This document shows, piece after piece, positions 16,275 to 23,700 of a DNA stretch of 64,000 bases. Origin of the DNA: Lujinxingia vulgaris. GTDB lineage: Bacteria > Myxococcota_A > Bradymonadia > Bradymonadales > Bradymonadaceae. Each line of letters starts with the position of its first letter. Position 1 is the first letter of the stretch. The DNA lies in the NCBI RefSeq assembly GCF_007997015.1, contig NZ_VOSM01000002.1, positions 620,001 to 684,000 of the forward strand, read 5' to 3'. A program made the position numbers and the translations under genes. Below the pieces are notes generated by a model. The model was not told the origin of the DNA. It saw only the letters and a list, made by a program, of their open reading frames with translations, and ran no database searches.

Positions 16275-18485
16275 TCAACGAAGCTCCGTGATCTCCAACG
16301 TATAGCTCGCGCTATCACTGGTGCCGACTTTGCCGATGTAGACCTCGTACTCGCCAGCGGGGAAGGCGCCCTCGATGGCCGGGTCGAGGCCGTCGGAGTC
16401 GTCGTTGCAGTAGCGGCTGCCGCCGGGGCCCAGGATCACAAGGGAGGTGTCGATGGGGGAGCTCGCGCTGAACTTCAGGTAGCTGAAGCTGCTCTGGAGG
16501 GTGACGCGATGGTCGGGGCTGGTGTCGATGTTGCCTGCGCAGGGGCCGGTGGGGCTTCCGCCCAGGGAGGAGGCGTCGCGGCTGCCGCCGGCGGTGCCGC
16601 TGCCGACGGCCGGATCAGGCGAGAATCCCGGGCTGAGCGAGAAGCGCTGGTAGCTTCCTCCCGGGGTGGGGGTGGGGGCGGCGCCGGGGGAGGGGACGCC
16701 GTAACTGAGTTCGGAGGCGTAGAGGTCGTAGGAGGGGTTTCCGCTGGCCAGCGAGCCTACATAGATCTGGTAGGTGCCCGGGCCGAAGGTGCCGCTGATG
16801 CGGGGGTTGAGGCCGTGGGTGTCGTCGTTGCAGACGAAACTGCCGTCGGGGCGGCGGATGATGAGTGAGGTGTCAGCCTGGGAGTTGACGCCGAGGTAGA
16901 GGGTGGAGAAGTGGCCGCCCAGGGTGAGGATGTGGTCGGGGCGGTTGCTGATTTTGCCGGCGCATCCGGCGGTGGCGCCGGTGATGGAGGAGGCGTCGAT
17001 GGTGCCGCCGGCAAGGCCGCTGGCCGAGCTCGGGTCGGGGGTGAAGCCCGGGGAGAGGGTGAGGCCGGGGAAGTTGGCCTGCGCTGCGGATGAGCCCGGG
17101 TTCTGCGGAGGGGCGGCGTTGACCGGGCGCTCGGAGAGCTCCAGGCGGTAGGTGCGGTCGTCGGCCTGGCCGATGGCGCCGATGAAGATCTGGTAATCGC
17201 CGGCAGGCATGCGCCCGGCGATCTCGGGGTTGAGGCCGTGGGTGTCGTCATCGCAGAGGAAGCTGCCGTCGGGGCGACGGATGGCGAGGCTCGTGTCGGC
17301 GGCGCTGGTGATGCCGAAGCGCAGGTAACCAAAATCCGTGGAGAGTTTCACCGTATGGTCGGGCCGCGCATCCACCATACCAATGCACTCGCCGCCGGCG
17401 ACCGGGCCAAGCGAGGCGGCGTTGACGGCGCCTCCGGCCAGGCCACGGCCGATGGCCGGGTCGGGGACAAAGCCCGGGCTGAGCGCGAAGCTCTGGTAGC
17501 GCGCCGAGTTTTCAGCCGGGTTGGCCTGCGCCGGCGTGGGATCGGAGTGCGGGGTGGAGGGGCTGGAGGCGGCGGTGCGCATGATCTGCTCGATCCCGGG
17601 GTTGCTCTCGGAGGCGCCGCGCACCAGCACGAGCTCGTCGTTGCCGAAGATCGAGGGGGTCTGTTGAAAACGCCCGGGGATGCCGCGCAGCGCGCGGCGG
17701 GTAAAGCTCCAGGCGTCCCGCGCGCTGACCTGCTCTTCCGACGAGGCCCAGCCGCGCAGCGCGCCGAGCAAGAGGTAGCTAAAGGCGGGGCGCTCGGCGC
17801 CGGGGAGCGCCCCGGCGAACTCGGTGGCCTCGGCCGCCGAGAGGATCACCGTGGATTTGCTCAAGGTCGGCTGAACGTTGATCGGGATCACCGGCTGGGT
17901 CGGGGCGAGCGGGTCGCCGTTGGAGGCGCGCCCGCTGAAGCAGGCGTCGACGACCATCACGGTGTTGGCCTGCTTGCCGTTGTTGAGCACATCGAGGAGC
18001 GCCTGCTGGGCGAGGCCGCGGGCTTTGAGGCTGTCGGGGTCTTGCTGGGCGTCGACGCCGACCAGGAGCCCGTCGGTGGCGGAGCCCGGGGCGCCGTGGC
18101 CGATGAAGACAAACCAGAGCGTGCCACCTTCACCCACCTCGGAGGCGGCCTGCTCGGCAAAGCGCAGAAGTTGCTCGCGGGTGGCCTGGCGGTCGGTGAG
18201 GGTGTGCACGCGGGGCACGCCCAGGTCATCGCTCAAAAAACGCTCCCAGTCGTTGGCGTTGTCGATGGCGCCGGGGACATCGGGCAGAAAGACGTAGTCT
18301 TGCAGCGCCACGATGATGGCGGCGTCGCGTGCGCCGGAGCGCTCGACCTGGGCCGGGGCGCTCAACGCGGGGTAGGGCCCCGGCGGCGGGGCCTGGGCGC
18401 TGGCGAGGGTCGGCGTCTGAAAGAGCAGCGCGGCAGCAAGTGCTGCGAGCAGTGAGAATGGATGACGAGAGCGAAGAGACGCCAT
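16275..18485 (-). CDS. Secreted caspase-like (C14) protease with three PPC-like repeats
   Basis: A 736-residue protein with a signal peptide (about 1-30, cleavage near ASA-QA). The caspase/metacaspase-type p20 domain (about 52-290) has the catalytic His in 'FVFIGHGAPG' (near 130) and Cys in 'VVDACFSGRAS' (near 182). Three repeats of about 115 residues begin near 326, 469 and 611. Each runs from 'LSPGFxPDP' through a 'DTSL.I..PDGSF.C(N/D)DD' block to a 'G.Y.I(F/Y)IG' strand, a PPC-like beta-sandwich used for substrate or surface binding. TTGGAGCC precedes the ATG. Bacterial caspase homologues are often peptide-activated or dormant; the role here is unknown. No partner gene sits beside it, and the plus-strand hisZ diverges from it. 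Confidence 0.88.
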   Translation of the reverse strand: MASLRSRHPFSLLAALAAALLFQTPTLASAQAPPPGPYPALSAPAQVERSGARDAAIIVALQDYVFLPDVPGAIDNANDWERFLSDDLGVPRVHTLTDRQATREQLLRFAEQAASEVGEGGTLWFVFIGHGAPGSATDGLLVGVDAQQDPDSLKARGLAQQALLDVLNNGKQANTVMVVDACFSGRASNGDPLAPTQPVIPINVQPTLSKSTVILSAAEATEFAGALPGAERPAFSYLLLGALRGWASSEEQVSARDAWSFTRRALRGIPGRFQQTPSIFGNDELVLVRGASESNPGIEQIMRTAASSPSTPHSDPTPAQANPAENSARYQSFALSPGFVPDPAIGRGLAGGAVNAASLGPVAGGECIGMVDARPDHTVKLSTDFGYLRFGITSAADTSLAIRRPDGSFLCDDDTHGLNPEIAGRMPAGDYQIFIGAIGQADDRTYRLELSERPVNAAPPQNPGSSAAQANFPGLTLSPGFTPDPSSASGLAGGTIDASSITGATAGCAGKISNRPDHILTLGGHFSTLYLGVNSQADTSLIIRRPDGSFVCNDDTHGLNPRISGTFGPGTYQIYVGSLASGNPSYDLYASELSYGVPSPGAAPTPTPGGSYQRFSLSPGFSPDPAVGSGTAGGSRDASSLGGSPTGPCAGNIDTSPDHRVTLQSSFSYLKFSASSPIDTSLVILGPGGSRYCNDDSDGLDPAIEGAFPAGEYEVYIGKVGTSDSASYTLEITELR

Positions 18486-18624
18486 ACTGGCTCCAATACG
18501 ATTGGGAAGATCATGATTCGCAATTCGTTACATTAGTAATGGTCTTGGCCCGGACAATCCAGTCGAGCGCGGCGCGCTACCTCGAAGGTGGCGGGGCGCA
18601 CCATGAGGCGGTCATGAGGTGCCA

Positions 18625-18653
18625 TTGACACCGCAGGGTTGCCCCCCTAAAAG
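18625..18653 (+). promoter_or_regulatory. Candidate sigma-70 promoter for hisZ-hisG
   Basis: A perfect -35 box TTGACA (18625-18630) is followed after 17 bp by TAAAAG (18648-18653), a 4/6 match to the -10 box. It lies about 50 bp before the hisZ start. Confidence 0.45.
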
Positions 18654-18708
18654 GGCGCCGAAGTGGCAAGCGCGCGACGTGGAGAGTTGACCCACCAGGG
18701 AGCACAAC

Positions 18709-19824
18709 GTGCTGGACATACAGTTTGCGACGCCGGCGCTGGACCGCTCAGTGAGCCTTCGCCGTCAGGTGACCGCCCAGGCGATGCAGGTCTTTGGCGG
18801 ATGGGGCTACCGAGAAATTCAAATCCCCTTGTTGGAGCGTTTCGATGCTCTGCAAGGCGCGCTCGACGAAGATCAGATCGCGCGCAGCTTTCGCTTTGTG
18901 GATCGGGGCGGCAACCTCATGGTGCTGCGCCCCGATGTGACGCCGGCGGTGGCCAAGACCTTTGCGTTTCAGCTCAGCGGGCTGCCGCTTCCGCTGCGCG
19001 TGAGCTACGCCAATAAGGTTGTGCGTATTGAGCGCAGCTTCAGCGGCGCGCAGGTCGAGAGCTACCAGCTTGGCGCCGAGCTCATCGGGCGCGGCGGGCT
19101 GGTGGCCGATGTGGAGGTGCTGCTGGTTGTGCTTGAGGTGCTGGAGCGCCTGGGGCTCAAGATGTTCCACATCAACCTGGCGGATCACCAGCTGGCGCGC
19201 CATCTTCTGAAAGCTACGGGCGCGCCGCGGCGCATCCGCGAAGATGTGGAAGAGGCCATTCTGGCGCGCGACCCCGATGAGGTGCGCCTGATCCTCGAGG
19301 GGCTCGGCACCCGTAAGCCCTTCATCGACTCCATCGCCGTGCTCGCCGGCCTGGAGGGCGGCTTGCAGCAGCTCGACTGGATCGAGCAGGCGCTGCCCAA
19401 TGAGATCGCGTTGATCGAGCGGGTGCAGTACCTGCGGGCGATTGAGCGCACGCTGGCCGAGCTTGGCTACGGCAAGAAGGTGCGCATCGACCTGGGCGAG
19501 ATCGACGGGCCGGGCTATTACACCGGCATTGGTTTTAGCGTGGTCTCCGAAGGTGCCAGCCGCAGGCTGGCGCGGGGCGGGCGCTACGACACGTTGATCG
19601 GGCGATTTGGCAAAGAGACGCCGGCGGTGGGCTTCTCGTTCTCGTTGGAGACGCTGGTGGAGCTCTTGCACCCGAAGGTCGCCCAGGGCGGGGCGCGTCG
19701 ACGCGCGCATGAGGTGGTGACGGTGCGCGAGAGCGATGCGGTGCTCGGCTTTGAAGAGGTGCTGGAGCGACGACGCAATAACCTGCCCACGCGCGTCATT
19801 GCCCGTGGCGAGGAGCGAGGATGA
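18709..19824 (+). CDS. hisZ: HisZ, ATP phosphoribosyltransferase regulatory subunit
   Basis: A 371-residue histidyl-tRNA synthetase-like regulatory subunit that pairs with short-form HisG for the first step of histidine synthesis. The class II core is visible: 'LRRQVTAQAMQVFGGWGYRE' at the start, 'DRGGNLMVLRPDVTPAVAK' (motif 2-like, near 64-82), 'LPLPLRVSYANKVVR' and 'RLARGGRYDTLIGRFG' (motif 3-like, near 286-301). A C-terminal tRNA anticodon-binding domain is absent, as expected for HisZ. The GTG start has AGGGAGCACAAC upstream. The stop overlaps hisG by ATGA, which fits a coupled HisZ-HisG complex. It is not accompanied by other his genes in the window. Confidence 0.9.
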   Translation: MLDIQFATPALDRSVSLRRQVTAQAMQVFGGWGYREIQIPLLERFDALQGALDEDQIARSFRFVDRGGNLMVLRPDVTPAVAKTFAFQLSGLPLPLRVSYANKVVRIERSFSGAQVESYQLGAELIGRGGLVADVEVLLVVLEVLERLGLKMFHINLADHQLARHLLKATGAPRRIREDVEEAILARDPDEVRLILEGLGTRKPFIDSIAVLAGLEGGLQQLDWIEQALPNEIALIERVQYLRAIERTLAELGYGKKVRIDLGEIDGPGYYTGIGFSVVSEGASRRLARGGRYDTLIGRFGKETPAVGFSFSLETLVELLHPKVAQGGARRRAHEVVTVRESDAVLGFEEVLERRRNNLPTRVIARGEERG

Positions 19825-20570
19825 CACAGCGACAGAGCTTAAGGCTGGCGTTGCCCATGAGCGCAGAGCTCGACGCGATCGTCGAACAGCTGCGCGCCTG
19901 CGGTTTTGCCCTGCCAGATCTGGACATGCCGGGGCTCCACCACGTGGGCGACCCGCTGGGGTGCGGCTTTGATTTTGAGGTCTTCCCGCTGGCGCCGGCC
20001 GATGTTGGCACCTACGTCGAGCACGCGATCAGCCACCTGGGGGTGATGAGCACCGATCTTCTCAATGAGACCGGCGTGGAGGTGTGGCGGCCTTATACCT
20101 TCGCGTTCGGACGCTACCCGTTGATTCTGGCCGCGCCTAAGGGTGAGACCTTTGCGAGCCTCTCATCGCGACCGCTGGCGCGCATCGCCACGCCTTACCC
20201 GGCGCTGGCCCGCGAGGTCTTTGCGCATCGCGGCATGAACGTGGAGGTGGTCAATGTCAGCGACACCTACACGGCGTGTCTGCTGGGGCTGGCCGATGCC
20301 TTTGTGGATCGTCTCGAAGATCCGGCGCCGATGCACGAACACGACTTCCGCGCCATTGATGTGCTGGGTCACAGCCAACTCAAGCTCGTGGTGAACCGCG
20401 CGCTGGGCTCGCGGCGGCGCATCGCGATTCAGGCGCTGGTCAAATGCCTGCAGGCGCAGCCGGTGGCCGCGCCGCCGGTGATCGACATCCCCTTCGATGA
20501 TGAAGACGAGCAGCTACCGGGGCCTTTTCTGGAGTGGGATGAAGACTCCGGCGGGGAGATCGCGGGCTGA
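19821..20570 (+). CDS. hisG: HisG-like ATP phosphoribosyltransferase catalytic subunit, with degenerate PRPP loop
   Basis: A 249-residue short-form HisG-like protein. Recognisable parts are 'TYVEHAISHLGVMSTDLLNE' (near 58-77, HisG domain 1) and 'LLGLADAFVDRLEDPAPMHE' near 154-173, then 'KLVVNRA'. In canonical HisG this last stretch reads D(L/I)VETG(R/T)TL and forms the PRPP-binding loop; here it is DRLEDPAPM. The N-terminal LPKGR is also altered to LPMSAE. The C-terminus has an acidic tail (about 225-249). It overlaps hisZ by ATGA and has GAGGAGCGAGG as ribosome site. Family assignment is good from position and the surrounding sequence; catalytic activity is doubtful. Confidence 0.7.
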   Translation: MTQRQSLRLALPMSAELDAIVEQLRACGFALPDLDMPGLHHVGDPLGCGFDFEVFPLAPADVGTYVEHAISHLGVMSTDLLNETGVEVWRPYTFAFGRYPLILAAPKGETFASLSSRPLARIATPYPALAREVFAHRGMNVEVVNVSDTYTACLLGLADAFVDRLEDPAPMHEHDFRAIDVLGHSQLKLVVNRALGSRRRIAIQALVKCLQAQPVAAPPVIDIPFDDEDEQLPGPFLEWDEDSGGEIAG

Positions 20571-20640
20571 GTCGGCCAGGTCGACGCGTGCGAAAAGCGT
20601 TCGCAGTGCGACGATGAAACGTTGATTAAAAAAGTTGATT

Positions 20641-20674
20641 AAAAAAGCCCGGGCGCGCGCGCCCGGGCTTTTTT
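20641..20674. terminator. Bidirectional rho-independent terminator
   Basis: Perfect palindrome GCCCGGGCGC-GC-GCGCCCGGGC, flanked by six A and six T. It closes hisZ-hisG and the convergent giant TPR gene. Confidence 0.92.
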
Positions 20675-20705
20675 GTGGGTGTTGCCAGCCTGGAAAATAT
20701 GAGGT

Positions 20706-23700
20706 TCAGGGGACGCCCTCCCAGGGGGAGCGCTGGCCGACGCGGTCGGCGTAGATGTGCATCCAGGCCGCGCTGTGATGCTGGCCCTGGGCGTCGAGGA
20801 TGTCGCCGAGGTGGCGGTAGAGCTCTTCGAGACCCACGGCGCTGCCGTCGTAGACGTTGAGCGCACTGCTGATGGTGTCGCGCGCCTGAGTGAGATCGCC
20901 CTGGCGGAAGTGCAGCCAGCCCAGGGTGTCGACATAGCTTGAGTTGCGGCCGCCGGCCAGGGCGATGGCGCGCCTGGCGAGCGCGAGCCCCTCGTCGATG
21001 TTGGCGTTGGTGGTGGCGTACATGTAGGCGAGGTTGTTGAGGTAGATCGCCAGGTTCTCGCGGCGGGGGCTGGTCAACAGCGACTGGTAGATGCGGTCGC
21101 GGTAGACGCCGTAGGCGGCCAGGGCGTCGTGGTGACGGTAGGCTTCGGCGAGCTGCCCGGCGAATTGTTGCCAGTTGATGCCGGCGCTGCTGGCGATGCG
21201 GGGGAGGCGGGTGTCGAGGAAGTCGCGCACGTACTGCATGCCGCGCCCGCTGCGGTCGACCGCGCCCGCGGTGAGCACGAGCTGCAGAGGTTGGGTGGCG
21301 GCGTAGGCCGGGGCCATCGGGGTCTGGGTGAGGGCTTCAATGACCTGGCGTGCATCTTCTGCGAGCTCACCGTCGATGGCGGCGACCAGACCATCGTGAA
21401 GGGCGCTGACCGAGGGGATGCCGCGGCGCATCGCAGCGAGGAGCTTGTCGGCGGCGGGCTGTCCGCTGCCCATGGTCGCGATGGCGTGGGCGGCATCGAA
21501 GGCCGGGGAGTTTTCGGCCTGTGGCTCACCCAGGGCTTGCAAGGCGGCGTCGTAGAGGCGGCGCTTGTTGAGGTCGGTGGCGATGGCCACCCCATGCGAG
21601 GGGTTGCCGGCGAGCGCGTCGAGGCGGGCAAGCCAGGGCTCGGCGCGATCGTCAAAGCCCATGGCCAGCTCGGCCTCGGCGATGGCGCGCAGGTGCAGGG
21701 GGCCCAGGGTGTCGGGGTCGAGCGCGCTGGCGAGCACCCGCGCGATCTCCACGTCGAGACGCTCGGTGCTGAGCATCTTGATCAGCTCGTCGACCACCGA
21801 GGGGTGAGCATTGGAGCGCTCCACCATCGCCACCATGCGCTCGCGCGCCTCTTCGACGTCCCCGTTACGGAAACGCAGGTAGATGCGCTCGACCTCCCAG
21901 CCAATGGCGGCCGGGTGGAGGCTCTGAAGGTGGTCGAGGATGGCCAGCGGCACGCGGATGTCGGGGCTGTAGCGGGCGCGGCGGTAGAGGTTGGTGAGGA
22001 TGGTTTCGGGGGTGTCGGCGGTGCGCATCAGCCGGGGGAGAAGATCGCGCAGGGTGTTGAGATCACCTTCCAAGACGGCGGCGTCGATGGCGAGGTTGAG
22101 CTCGGAGACCACCGGGATCTGGGCTGCGCCCCGGCGGGCGACGTCGAGCGCGAGGTGGTCCAGCGCGAGGTTTGAGAGCTGCTCGCTGACGCGGGTGCGC
22201 GCGAGCTGGCGGTCGGCGCTGGCGTTGATATGCGCCTCGGCGGCGTCGGTGAGGGCGGCGTCCGGGGCGTTTGTGGCGCGCAGCAACGCGAGCTGAAGGG
22301 CGAAGTTGGCCGGCTCGGCCGGATGACGCTCCAGCAGCGGCGCGAGCATGGCGTCGGCGCGCTCGGTGTGGCCGAAGGCCAGGAGTTGGTGGGTGATCTG
22401 GCGGCGCGCCTCCGGGGCGTTGTCGGCGCTGGCGAGCAGCGCGTCGGTGGCGCCGTCGATGGCCTGATCGTCGCCGCGAAGCAATGCGGCGTGCAGCCGA
22501 AGGCGGCCAAGGCGCGGCGACTGCTGAAGCGCGTCGGGCAGGGTGTCGAGGTGTCCGAGGACCGCTTCGACGTAGCCCAGAGACGCGATGGTCTCGAGCG
22601 CGCCGACGACGGCGTCTTCGAGGGCGTCGCTGCTGAGCTGCTGGCCGAAGTCGGCGCCGCGCAGCTCCTGCATCCACGTCAGGTGGGCGTCGACGTCGGC
22701 AAGTGCACGGGTCACGTCGCCGTGGTGTTCCAGGTCGTAATGAACCTTAAGCGGGAAGGCCCGGGCGCTGGTCTCCGGTTGGCGAGCAAGCTCCTGCAGG
22801 AGGCGTCGTGCGAGCTCGGGCTGAGCCGCGAGCTCCAGGCGCATGGCCGCGTCGGCGGCGCTCTCGGTGTTGGCGGTGGGGTCTTTGACGGCGCGCACCA
22901 GCAGGCTCATGCCCTCGTCGAACTGGCCCTCCATGATGAGGGCCTGAGCGAGCTGGCCGAGGTAGCTGACGTCGCCAGCATCGACTGCGGCGCGCAGGTA
23001 GGCGATGCCCTCAGCGCGGCGTCCCATGCGGATGAGCGTGTCGCCGACGGGGCCTACAAAATCCTCATTGCTGCGATCCAGCGGGTCGATCACCGGCCGC
23101 AGGGTCATCAAAAGATCGTCGACGGCGGCGCCAGGGGTGATGGCGAGCTGGCGGTTGAGCAGCAGCAGGGCGCCGGTGGCGGCGTCGCCTTCGCGGAGCT
23201 CCTCTTCGATCATCGCCTGGCTCAGCGCGTGGTAGCCGGCGGTGTCGAGCTGGTTGACGAGCTCGGTGAGCCCGACACCCTGGCCGAGCACCTTATCGAC
23301 AAAGGCGCGGACCTGCTCCGGATCGCCGGAGAGAAGCGCCGGGTGGGTGCGTCCCGGGGTCTCGGCGGCGTTGCGGGCGGAGTTGACGCGGGCCTGCTCC
23401 ATAAAGGGCGCGGCCAGGTCAAAGCGCCCCGCGACACTCACCTCCTCAATGAAGCTGGTGATGAGCGCACCAGGACATTCCTCGCGCTCATCGAGGCATA
23501 CGTTGGCGTCATCAAGCGCGTCTTCGAGCAGGCCTGCGCGGGCGCGGAGTGTGGCGCGTTGCAGGCGCAGCGCGCGGTCGCCGGGGGCGCGATCCAGGGC
23601 GGTATCGAGGAGCGTGAGCGCTTGATCCAGCTCGCCATGGTCGGCCAGAAAGTCGGAGGCGGCGAGCCACATCTCGGTCTGCGAGCCCTCGGCAGCCCAG

